Shown: positions 1 to 5,724 of the stretch, one piece after another
Numbering within the stretch: position 1 is the stretch's first letter
How the letters are laid out: the number at the start of each line of letters is the position of its first letter
Source: an uncultured Rivibacter sp.
GTDB lineage: Bacteria > Pseudomonadota > Gammaproteobacteria > Burkholderiales > Burkholderiaceae
Length of the DNA stretch: 7,643 bases
Reading direction: 5' to 3'
Assembly (NCBI GenBank): GCA_946480925.1
Contig: CAMLLU010000128.1
Span: 1-7,643, forward strand
Notes under the pieces: generated by a model
What the model saw: the letters and a program-made list of their open reading frames with translations, nothing else
The model's database searches: none
Told to the model about the DNA's origin: nothing
Made by a program: the position numbers and the translations under genes

Positions 1-98
1 GCCGCTGGCCGGATTCACGACGATCTTGTTACTCCCCGCTGCGCTGCCGCCTGACTAGAGTCTTCCCAACGGCGCCGCTTTCGCGGGCCCCGGCAACC

Positions 99-109
99 AA
101 GGAAGGAAG
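99..109 (+). promoter_or_regulatory. Strong ribosome binding site for the beta-propeller gene
   Basis: The purine run AAGGAAGGAAG ends four bases before the ATG at 114 and contains two overlapping GGAAG cores. It supports that ATG as the start. The remaining upstream bases (1-98) hold no gene and no promoter I can defend. Confidence 0.7.
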
Positions 110-113
110 CACC

Positions 114-797
114 ATGAACCGCAAGACCAGCAGCCACACCACAGAAGCCCCCGTGCGGGCGGCAGAGATCGTGCGTGAATACGGCCCCTTCAACGGCGCA
201 GAGCGCGTGCACGGCGTCACCCACGACGGGCAGCGCGTGTGGGCCGCCACCGGCGCGCAGATGGTGGCCTTCGACCCCGCCAGCGGTGAAACCACCCGCC
301 CGCTGGAGCACGCATGCGATGCCGGCACCGCCTTCGACGGCAAGCACCTCTACCAGATCGCCGAAGCGCGCATCGACAAGATCGACCCGGCCACCGGCGC
401 CGTGCTCGCCTCCATTCCAGCACCCGGCCACGGTGCCGACTCGGGCCTGGCCTGGGCCGAAGGCAGCCTGTGGGTGGGCCAATACCGCGACCGCAAGATC
501 CACCAGATCGACCCGCAGACCGGGCGCGTGCTGCGCACCATCGAGTCGAACCGCTTCGTCACCGGCGTCACCTGGGTCGAGGGCGAGCTGTGGCACGGCA
601 CCTGGGAAGGCGACGAGAGCGAGCTGCGCCGCATCGACCCGGCCGACGGCACCGTACTCGAGCGCCTGGCCATGCCCCAGGGCACGGGCGTGAGCGGGCT
701 CGAGTCCGACGGGGCCGCGCTCTTCTATTGCGGTGGCGGCGGCAGCGGCAAGGTCCGCGCCGTGCGGCGCCCGGCCACCACGCGCACCACTTCCTGA
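114..797 (+). CDS. Cytoplasmic beta-propeller protein, glutamine cyclotransferase/YncE-like
   Basis: This is a 227-residue protein built from about five tandem repeats of roughly 40 residues. The repeats are visible as FDPASG (53-58), IDPATG (90-95), IDPQTG (132-137) and IDPADG (174-179). Each is followed by a short hydrophobic strand and, about 25 residues on, by an aromatic strand such as LWVG (119-122) or LWHG (159-162). This is the layout of YncE-, Vgb- and glutaminyl-cyclotransferase-type propellers. There is no signal peptide, whereas exported glutamine cyclotransferases usually have one, so a cytoplasmic location is likely and cyclotransferase activity is doubtful. The start is fixed by a strong purine-rich site just upstream. 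It lies 128 bases ahead of a DUF899 gene on the same strand and may share its transcript. The fold is fairly secure. The substrate or partner is unknown. Confidence 0.8.
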   Translation: MNRKTSSHTTEAPVRAAEIVREYGPFNGAERVHGVTHDGQRVWAATGAQMVAFDPASGETTRPLEHACDAGTAFDGKHLYQIAEARIDKIDPATGAVLASIPAPGHGADSGLAWAEGSLWVGQYRDRKIHQIDPQTGRVLRTIESNRFVTGVTWVEGELWHGTWEGDESELRRIDPADGTVLERLAMPQGTGVSGLESDGAALFYCGGGGSGKVRAVRRPATTRTTS

Positions 798-835
798 CCT
801 TGCCTCTTCGGCCTTCGCGCCGAACCCGCTGCACG

Positions 836-869
836 GCACCGGCCGCCCGAGCGCGGCGCGGGCCGGTGC
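836..869. repeat. Perfect 9-bp inverted repeat between genes
   Basis: GCACCGGCC (836-844) and GGCCGGTGC (861-869) are exact reverse complements separated by 16 bases. The structure lies 39 bases after the first gene's stop and 56 bases before the next start. No T-run follows, so it is not a canonical intrinsic terminator. It could act as an mRNA-stabilising hairpin or a weak attenuator between the two genes. In DNA this rich in G+C, chance is a real alternative. Confidence 0.4.
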
Positions 870-925
870 GCCCACGCCCTTTCAACGGGCCTTCAAGAAC
901 GGCTCATCGAGCCAGGAGCAAGCAG

Positions 926-1738
926 ATGAACACCATCACCGAACCCACCTTCATCGAGCACCGCGTGGTCTCGCGCGATCGCTGGCTGGCCGAGCGGCAG
1001 GCCCTGCTGGCACGCGAGAAGGAACTCACCCGCATGAGCGACGCACTCGCCCGCGAACGCCGGGCGCTGCCGTGGCTGCGCATCGACAAGCCCTACGTCT
1101 TCGACACGCCCGAGGGGCCGCGCCAACTGTCGGAGCTGTTCGAGGGCCGGCGCCAGCTGATGGTGCAGCACTTCATGTTCGCGCCGGGTTGGGAACAAGG
1201 CTGCAAGAGCTGCTCCTTCATGGCCGACCACCACGAAGGCGCGCGACTGCACCTGGCCCAGCGCGACGTGACGCTGCTGGCCGTCTCGCGCGCACCGCTG
1301 GCCGACATCGAGCGCTTCCGCCGCCGCATGGGCTGGCAGTTCCGCTGGGTGTCTTCATACGGCACCGACTTCAACCACGATTTCGGCGTGCATTTCACGC
1401 CCGAAGAAATGGCGCGCGGCGAGGTGGCCTACAACTACGAGGTGCAGCCCTTCCCGCACGAAGAAGCGCCCGGCATCAGCGTGTTCTGGCGCGACGACGC
1501 AGGTGACGTGTACCTCGCGTATTCGACCTACGGCCGAGGCGTGGAAGTGATGATGGGCACCTATCACCTGCTCGACCTCACGCCCAAGGGCCGCGACGAA
1601 GACTCGCTGGCCTACGGCATGGAATGGGTGCGCCACCACGACCGCTATGAGCAACAACCGCAACAACAACAGCCGCAGCAGCCGGCCGCTGTGGCACAGG
1701 CGACAGCGCATGCCTGCTGCTCCACGTCGCACACCTGA
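926..1738 (+). CDS. DUF899 family thioredoxin-fold protein
   Basis: The protein is 270 residues long. An AGGAG at 914-918, seven bases before the ATG, decides the start. The same frame stays open much further upstream, but that part runs through the previous gene and is spurious. The family signature is clear: an N-terminal helical lead (EHRVVSRDRWLAERQALL, 11-28), a core PGWEQGCKSCSF with a CxxC motif at C93 and C96, a central FRWVSSYGTDFNHDFGV (139-155), and the typical end GRDEDSLAYGMEWVRHHDRY (222-241). DUF899 proteins have an AhpC/thioredoxin-like fold, and their reaction is not established. A redox role at the CxxC is inferred. The final 28 residues are not part of the usual family core: a Gln/Pro-rich stretch (243-253) leads to a CysCys-containing tail, HACCSTSH (262-269). 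A membrane-protein gene follows 36 bases later, so the two are probably co-transcribed. Confidence 0.88.
   Translation: MNTITEPTFIEHRVVSRDRWLAERQALLAREKELTRMSDALARERRALPWLRIDKPYVFDTPEGPRQLSELFEGRRQLMVQHFMFAPGWEQGCKSCSFMADHHEGARLHLAQRDVTLLAVSRAPLADIERFRRRMGWQFRWVSSYGTDFNHDFGVHFTPEEMARGEVAYNYEVQPFPHEEAPGISVFWRDDAGDVYLAYSTYGRGVEVMMGTYHLLDLTPKGRDEDSLAYGMEWVRHHDRYEQQPQQQQPQQPAAVAQATAHACCSTSHT
1652..1684 (+). repeat. CAA/CAG/CCG trinucleotide-like tract coding for poly-Gln/Pro
   Basis: A run of CAA, CAG and CCG codons encodes residues 243-253 near the C-terminus of the DUF899 protein. CAA is frequent here. The tract is a plausible replication-slippage site and marks the junction between the conserved domain and the variable tail. 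Confidence 0.6.
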
Positions 1739-1774
1739 GGCGCAAGCAGCAGCACGACGACAAGCGAGCCGGCA

Positions 1775-2470
1775 ATGAACAGCCTCTGGCCGTGGATCGC
1801 CGTGGCGGCGCTCGGCGCACTGCACGGCCTCAACCCGGCCAGCGGCTGGATCGGGGCCGCAGCCTGTGGCGTGCGATCACAAGACGGGGGCCAGGCGCTG
1901 CGCGCACTGTGGCCGCTCGCCGCAGGGCACCTGGCTTCGGTGGTGCTGGTTGCCGGCACGCTGGCACTCGGCCTGAACCTGCCTCGCGGGCTGCTGCAGT
2001 GGCTGGCAGGCGGAGTGCTGGTCGTGTTGGTGGTGCTTCACTGCGCACGGCACACGCCACCGCGCACCGCACCTGCAACCGACACGGGGCTGGCGCTCTG
2101 GTCGTTCATCGCTTCCACCTCACATGGTGCGGGGCTGATGCTGGTACCTGCCCTGACCCCGCTGTGCCTGAGCGAAGGCCCGGCCCGCGAGATCACGGCC
2201 TCGGGCTCACTGCCCCTCGGGCTTGCCGCCATCGGCGTTCACATGGCCGCCATGCTCGCGGTCAGTGGCGTGCTGGCATCAGGGGCGTGCTGGGTGGTTG
2301 ATGCTGTGGCGAAGTCGTGCGCGTTCCGCATGAATGGTGGAGTTATCGATCGCCTGGGCCACACAGCTCGGATCGACCCCGCCCTGCCCATCACTTCCCA
2401 CTGCGCATCTCCTGCTCAGCCGAGCTGCTCGGCAAGCGCGACCATGATGCCCTCGGGCCCGCGGATGTAG
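1775..2470 (+). CDS. Multi-pass membrane protein, 3' end probably disrupted
   Basis: The open frame codes for 231 residues. The first 175 or so look like a real integral membrane protein, with hydrophobic segments at about 4-18, 44-68, 71-90, 105-131 and 146-172. Small polar motifs sit inside the membrane parts: HGLNPASGW (17-25), AAGH (49-52), STSHGAG (114-120) and GVH (154-156). Repeated His-Gly/Gly-His motifs in helices recall metal-ion and LysE/NicO-type transporters, but I cannot assign a substrate and this is inference only. The last 45-55 residues are polar, rich in Ser, Pro and Cys, and have no membrane character. The final 55 bases overlap, tail to tail, the end of the VOC gene on the other strand. 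The natural C-terminus is therefore probably lost near 2310-2340 by a frameshift or rearrangement. A weak AAGCGAG (1762-1768) precedes the ATG. The gene follows DUF899 closely and is probably in its operon. Confidence 0.65.
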   Translation: MNSLWPWIAVAALGALHGLNPASGWIGAAACGVRSQDGGQALRALWPLAAGHLASVVLVAGTLALGLNLPRGLLQWLAGGVLVVLVVLHCARHTPPRTAPATDTGLALWSFIASTSHGAGLMLVPALTPLCLSEGPAREITASGSLPLGLAAIGVHMAAMLAVSGVLASGACWVVDAVAKSCAFRMNGGVIDRLGHTARIDPALPITSHCASPAQPSCSASATMMPSGPRM

Positions 2471-2850
2471 GCGAGGCGGTACGTGCCCTCGTACTGCATC
2501 TCGCCAATGAGCTCGGCCCCGTGGGCACGCATGCGTGCCAAGACAGCATCGATGTCATCGACGGCGAACATGATGCGACGGATTCCCAGAGCGTTCATCG
2601 GTGCGTCCACAGGACCAAACCTGACCGCATCGGGCGTGTGGAACTTGTCCAGCTCAATGCCCTGTCCATCGGGGGTCCGCATCATCGCGAGAGTGGCGCG
2701 GACGTTCTCGAGCCCGATCAGCCGTCCGATCAACGGACCTTCGACTGTCGTTTCGCCTTCGAGCCTGAGGCCCAGCTCGATGAAGAACGCCTTGGTGGCT
2801 TCAAGGTCGTCGACAACGATAAGCACGTTGTCCATGCGTTTGAGCGCCAT
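2416..2850 (-). CDS. VOC superfamily protein (glyoxalase/dioxygenase-like)
   Basis: The protein is 144 residues long with two babab halves of the vicinal-oxygen-chelate fold. Half one begins MDNVLIVVDDLEATKAFFIELGL (6-28) and ends with GIELDKF (64-70, E66 being a likely metal ligand). Half two begins GIRRIMFAVDDIDAVLARM (89-107) and ends YIRGPEGIMVALAEQLG (128-144). It matches a common bacterial subfamily annotated as glyoxalase/bleomycin-resistance/dioxygenase. In that subfamily the second half usually lacks a classical His ligand, and the same is true here. The reaction is unknown; candidates include lactoylglutathione-lyase-like or isomerase chemistry. A purine-rich GAGGAAGGAAGGG lies directly upstream of the ATG at 2850 and favours that start over the internal Met at residue 6. 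It is the last gene of a run of - strand genes and ends inside the 3' part of the disrupted membrane gene. Confidence 0.88.
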   Translation of the reverse strand: MALKRMDNVLIVVDDLEATKAFFIELGLRLEGETTVEGPLIGRLIGLENVRATLAMMRTPDGQGIELDKFHTPDAVRFGPVDAPMNALGIRRIMFAVDDIDAVLARMRAHGAELIGEMQYEGTYRLAYIRGPEGIMVALAEQLG

Positions 2851-2916
2851 GCCCTTCCTTCCTCAATTCACTGCTGGCGCCCTGCCGCACAGGGCGTACT
2901 CCAGCTGCTCCATTGC

Positions 2917-2946
2917 ACGCCGGGCGTTGAGCGCTAGGCCCGGCGT
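2917..2946. repeat. Hairpin downstream of the first GFA gene
   Basis: ACGCCGGGC (2917-2925) and GCCCGGCGT (2938-2946) form a perfect 9-bp stem with a 12-base loop, starting seven bases beyond the GFA stop codon on the - strand. No T-run follows in that direction, so it is a terminator-like or mRNA-stabilising hairpin, not a textbook terminator. The rest of the 103-base gap to the VOC start shows nothing beyond the VOC ribosome binding site. Confidence 0.45.
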
Positions 2947-2953
2947 CACGCGT

Positions 2954-3313
2954 TCAGTCCAGGAACTCCCAGGTGTCCGCACCATCGAAGCGCCGCACCT
3001 GCACTGACTCCAGGATCTTTGGGTCGAAGTTGCGCAGGTTCACACCGTGGCGAGCACCCGGCTCGGGCTTCAGCGGTTCCCAGTGCGTCACGCAGCCGCA
3101 CGTGGCGCAGCGCACGGTCCTGAGTGTCTTGTCGCCCTGGATGTACTCCTGCGTATGCTCCGGATGACCGGTAATTCGAACGGTGCCGAACTCGTAGTAG
3201 GCCCACACGCCTGCCAATCGCCGGCAGATCGAACAGTTGCAGCTCGTGGCCTTCTCCGGCATCGATGGCAGCTCGATGGTGACTTCGCCACAGTGGCAGG
3301 TTCCTACAAGCAT
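2954..3313 (-). CDS. GFA/CENP-V family zinc protein
   Basis: The protein is 119 residues long and has the full Cys pattern of the glutathione-dependent formaldehyde-activating (Gfa) fold: CHC at 6-8, CNCSIC at 25-30 and CATCGC at 69-74. In the characterised family member, the outer pairs (here C6, C8, C69, C72) bind a structural zinc and the middle CxCxxC (C25, C27, C30) binds a labile second zinc linked to glutathione. All seven Cys are present. The family is broad, and most members have no proven S-hydroxymethylglutathione synthase activity, so only fold and metal binding are confident. GGGAG (3324-3320 on the - strand), six bases before the ATG, supports the start. A second, divergent GFA gene lies 0.9 kb upstream on the same strand. 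Confidence 0.9.
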   Translation of the reverse strand: MLVGTCHCGEVTIELPSMPEKATSCNCSICRRLAGVWAYYEFGTVRITGHPEHTQEYIQGDKTLRTVRCATCGCVTHWEPLKPEPGARHGVNLRNFDPKILESVQVRRFDGADTWEFLD

Positions 3314-3331
3314 GAAGTGCTCCCGTGAATG

Positions 3332-3347
3332 ACACGGCGTACCGTGT
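3332..3347. promoter_or_regulatory. Short dyad in the leader of the first GFA gene
   Basis: ACACGG (3332-3337), a CGTA spacer and CCGTGT (3342-3347) form a perfect 6-bp inverted repeat. It lies 18 bases upstream of the GFA start codon and just outside its ribosome binding site. It could be a repressor operator or a leader hairpin. No clear -35/-10 pair is visible around it, and the rest of the 128-base gap (3314-3441) shows nothing I can support. Confidence 0.35.
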
Positions 3348-3441
3348 TACGACCTTCGTCCATGACACCTGACGCTGGTTCAATGATGGCGCATCGTGCC
3401 GGCATTCGTCCACCGTGCCGCGCTTGCGTTCTTCGAGGCAC

Positions 3442-4197
3442 TCAGCCTCTTCCCAGCGTGAGCGCCATCCGCTCCGAACGCCCCTGCAGCAACTCCGCCT
3501 CTCCCGGCACGTCGATCACGTGGACGTGCCACTCGCGAAGGACCTGGCCGTCGTACGCCACCTCGCGATAAATGCCGCCGTACCGGGTGCTGATCTCGTA
3601 AGCCAGGAACGGCTGGGCTTCCTCTGTGACGAAGCGGCACAGGATGCCGTCGACGAAGTTGTGAAGTTCGATGGCTTCCTCGCTGTAGAAGGCCGCCGGG
3701 TCGATGCCGATCTGGACGGACCTGTGGTCGCGATCCGCCATCAGTTGACGAAGGGCCGCAGCGAACGGCAGGCCCTCGGGCATCGGCGAGTCGGTGGTGA
3801 TGCCGTCACGCGAGATCTGCCTGGGCCCCTTTGCGGCGGCCGGCTCGGGGACCGTGCTCTCCGCCTCCGCTGGCGGCCTGCGCCAGGACGTGACGGCCAA
3901 CGCCGCGAACAAAGCACCCATAGCCGACCAAAGCAAGGCGACACCGTGTGGGCCAAGGTGGGCGTATGCCAATGCGTCGACCCAGGAGAGCTTTCCTGTG
4001 AACGGCGGGTGCGGTGGTTTGAGCCAACACGAAAGACCAAGCGTGCCGGAGCCGAGCGCCAGAAACGCGTACGTCTGCCACTCCTCGACGGCCAGCAGGC
4101 CCGAGCCCTGCGACGCGGGCTTCACGGGGCGCCGCCGGTCCCAGACGATGAACGCCCACAGTGCAAGCAATGAGCCGATGAGGATGAGCACTGGCAT
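3442..4197 (-). CDS. Unrecognised membrane protein with soluble C-terminal domain
   Basis: The protein is 251 residues long and I do not recognise its family. The N-terminal part has three hydrophobic segments at about 3-19, 41-59 and 83-105. Basic residues follow the first and third (DRRRPVK at 20-26, WRRPP at 105-109), so by the positive-inside rule the first loop and the C-terminal part should be cytoplasmic. A Pro/Ala-rich linker (108-126) leads to a soluble domain of about 110 residues (140-250). That domain is rich in acidic and aromatic residues, including FYSEEAIELHNFVDGILCRF (170-189) and REWHVHVIDVPGEAE (221-235). The start is 15 bases beyond the stop of the second GFA gene and has no strong ribosome binding site, which suggests translational coupling to it. 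Base composition is lower in G+C than in the flanking blocks. The reading frame looks genuine because hydrophobic and polar regions are cleanly divided, but the function is unknown. Confidence 0.72.
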   Translation of the reverse strand: MPVLILIGSLLALWAFIVWDRRRPVKPASQGSGLLAVEEWQTYAFLALGSGTLGLSCWLKPPHPPFTGKLSWVDALAYAHLGPHGVALLWSAMGALFAALAVTSWRRPPAEAESTVPEPAAAKGPRQISRDGITTDSPMPEGLPFAAALRQLMADRDHRSVQIGIDPAAFYSEEAIELHNFVDGILCRFVTEEAQPFLAYEISTRYGGIYREVAYDGQVLREWHVHVIDVPGEAELLQGRSERMALTLGRG

Positions 4198-4212
4198 GAC
4201 GGTCCGCGCGGG

Positions 4213-4644
4213 CTACGCGTTGGCTCCCGTGAATGTGACGCGGCCGATCCAGTTGCGCTTGCGCCGTGCCAGGCGATCCTGCTCGGCCTCGTCATCGAAG
4301 GTCGTCGAGGCTCGCTTCAGCAATGCGCTGTCGACTCCCTCGAACGTGTTGACGTTGACGACGGCATAGGTGGCTCCGCCGATCTCGCTGGTGACCACCG
4401 GCACGGCGCCGCACCGGGCGCAGACGTGGAAATCAGCCGTCTTCGTGCCGAAGGCATAGCGCGACCGAAGCGCCTCGTCCTGGATCGACACGGTGAGCTC
4501 GCCCGCGGGGCACGATGTCCAGACGCCGCCGTGCTTGATGCAGAAGGTGCACGTGCAGGCACGCGCCGGGATCTCGCCGGGCTCAGGGAGCCAACGCAGC
4601 TGGAAGCTGATGTTCCCGCAATGACAACGTCCGGAGATGAGCAT
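4213..4644 (-). CDS. Second GFA/CENP-V family zinc protein
   Basis: The protein is 143 residues long with the same seven-Cys arrangement as the GFA protein at 2954-3313: CHC at 7-9, CTCTFC at 30-35 and CARC at 75-78. The predicted structural zinc site is C7, C9, C75 and C78, and the labile site is C30, C32 and C35. The sequence between motifs differs strongly from the other copy, and it has a longer basic tail (LARRKRNWIGR, 125-135), so these are distant paralogues or separate acquisitions, not a recent duplication. AAGGAG (4657-4652 on the - strand), seven bases before the ATG, fixes the start. It sits 45 bases after the LysR stop and 15 bases before the unrecognised membrane gene, so it probably forms a small transcription unit with the latter. 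True enzymatic formaldehyde chemistry is not shown. Confidence 0.9.
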   Translation of the reverse strand: MLISGRCHCGNISFQLRWLPEPGEIPARACTCTFCIKHGGVWTSCPAGELTVSIQDEALRSRYAFGTKTADFHVCARCGAVPVVTSEIGGATYAVVNVNTFEGVDSALLKRASTTFDDEAEQDRLARRKRNWIGRVTFTGANA

Positions 4645-4689
4645 GGAAACACTCCTTGAGCAGACGCCGGATGATATGCAGCGACCGAG

Positions 4690-5604
4690 TCACCCTGACG
4701 CCCCGCCCTGCACCGACTCGACCAGCGCCTTGGCCGCCGCCCGCGCCGAGCGCGCGAAGGCATTGACCAGCGCCGATTCCTTCAACGCCTCGGCACAGCC
4801 GATCACGTAGCGATGCCGGATCGGCGCCTGCAGCGGCCGCAGCACCAGCGGCTTGTAAGTGAACTGCGCCGCAAGCAGCGCGGGCAGCACGGAGACGCCC
4901 AACCCCTGCGCAACGAAGGCGCACACCGCTGCCGCCGAATGCGTGTCGACGCGCACGACCGGTGTGCGCGACACGGTGCGCAGCAGTGCCTGAAGATCGC
5001 TGCGCCAGGTGGTGTCGCGCCCCAGCAGCACGAGTGGCTCGCGGCTCAGCGCGTCGACGGACACGCTGTCGGCGCGGCCGAGCCGGTGGCCTTCGGGCAG
5101 CACGCAGACGGTGCCGCATTCGATGAGCGGCAGCGCGGCGATGCCGGGGTGCGACAGCGGCTGCTTCAACAGGCCCACGTCGACCTGGCGCCTGGCCACC
5201 ATCGCCGCGATGGCTTCGTAGCTGCCCATCTCGACCGCATAGCGCAGCTGCTGCCGTGTGCGCGCCAGGTCTGCCACGATGCGCGGCACGAGCGCTTCGC
5301 CAAACGCGAATGGAGCCGCCAGCCGCAGCACGCCGCTGTCGCGCCCGCGCATGCGGCGCGCCAGGTTCAGCACGCGCTCGATGCTTTCGAAGGCGAACAG
5401 CGCCTCGTCGTACAGCGCGGCTGCATCGGCAGTCGGCCGCAGCTTGCCGCCGCCGCGGATGAACAGCTCCAGGCCCAGCTCGGCTTCCATCTGGCTCAGG
5501 TGGCGGCTCACGGCCGGCTGCGACATCTGCAGCAGGCGCGCCGCCGCCGTGGCCGAGCCAGAGTCCATCACGGCGCGAAAAACCTCGAGCTGCCTGAAGT
5601 CCAT
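4690..5604 (-). CDS. LysR-type transcriptional regulator
   Basis: The protein is 304 residues long, the normal size for the family. The N-terminal winged helix-turn-helix starts MDFRQLEVFRAVMDSGSATA, and its recognition region is AARLLQMSQPAVSRHLSQME (21-40), followed by the wing ELGLELFIR (42-50). The effector-binding part runs from about residue 90 to the end, with a typical APFAFGEALVPRIVADL. The frame is open 23 codons further upstream, but the family always begins at the MDFRQLEVF-type segment, so I place the start at 5604. The upstream AGGT is a weak ribosome site. The gene is divergent from the Bug receptor gene with 120 bases between the starts. LysR proteins commonly bind such a region, repress themselves and activate the divergent gene with a co-inducer, so it probably controls the receptor and amidohydrolase genes. 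Confidence 0.93.
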   Translation of the reverse strand: MDFRQLEVFRAVMDSGSATAAARLLQMSQPAVSRHLSQMEAELGLELFIRGGGKLRPTADAAALYDEALFAFESIERVLNLARRMRGRDSGVLRLAAPFAFGEALVPRIVADLARTRQQLRYAVEMGSYEAIAAMVARRQVDVGLLKQPLSHPGIAALPLIECGTVCVLPEGHRLGRADSVSVDALSREPLVLLGRDTTWRSDLQALLRTVSRTPVVRVDTHSAAAVCAFVAQGLGVSVLPALLAAQFTYKPLVLRPLQAPIRHRYVIGCAEALKESALVNAFARSARAAAKALVESVQGGASG

Positions 5605-5622
5605 TGGCGATGACCTGCGGTT

Positions 5623-5632
5623 ATGGGCCCAT
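5623..5632. promoter_or_regulatory. 10-bp palindrome near the LysR start
   Basis: ATGGGCCCAT is a perfect palindrome 18 bases upstream of the LysR start codon. In a LysR-divergent region it could be an autoregulatory site or part of one. Its short length and GGCCC core make chance a fair alternative. Confidence 0.3.
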
Positions 5633-5667
5633 GCGCGCCGTGAAACGGCTTGCAGCGGCGAAGACGT

Positions 5668-5688
5668 GACCACAAGAATTCTGTGGTC
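5668..5688. promoter_or_regulatory. Interrupted inverted repeat, candidate LysR operator
   Basis: GACCACA (5668-5674) and TGTGGTC (5682-5688) are exact reverse complements separated by AGAATTC. This gives a 21-bp dyad, the usual size of a LysR recognition-binding site. It lies about midway in the divergent region, 36 bases before the receptor start and 63 bases before the LysR start. The A/T-rich centre stands out from its G+C-rich surroundings. The arms do not contain an exact T-N11-A centred on the dyad, so assignment to this regulator is by position and symmetry. Confidence 0.55.
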
Positions 5689-5724
5689 CCACGGGCACTC
5701 TTCGTCAACTCAGCGAGAACCATC

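Noticed and set aside
26..57. TTGTTA at 26-31 with TGACTA at 52-57 as a sigma-70 promoter for the first gene
   Set aside because: The spacing is 20 bases and the -10 match is poor, so I do not call it.
15..875. Long - strand open frame opposite the propeller gene
   Set aside because: It is a shadow frame of Gly/Ala/His-rich composition. The + strand gene has regular propeller repeats and a strong ribosome site.
314..925. A long N-terminal extension of the DUF899 frame through the propeller gene
   Set aside because: It is Arg/Pro-rich antigenic-looking shadow sequence overlapping a convincing gene. The DUF899 family start with a good AGGAG at 914-918 is at 926.
2851..3441. Possible integron cassette array, because VOC and GFA genes are common cassette cargo and GTTGAGC occurs at 2926-2932
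   Set aside because: No matching RYYYAAC/GTTRRRY pair is found across either intergenic gap, and no integrase is in view. Only one isolated core-like heptamer exists.
3435..3449. GAGGC/GCCTC stem-loop at the end of the unrecognised membrane gene as a terminator
   Set aside because: The stem is only 5 bp, overlaps the stop codon and has no T-run. This is within chance expectation.
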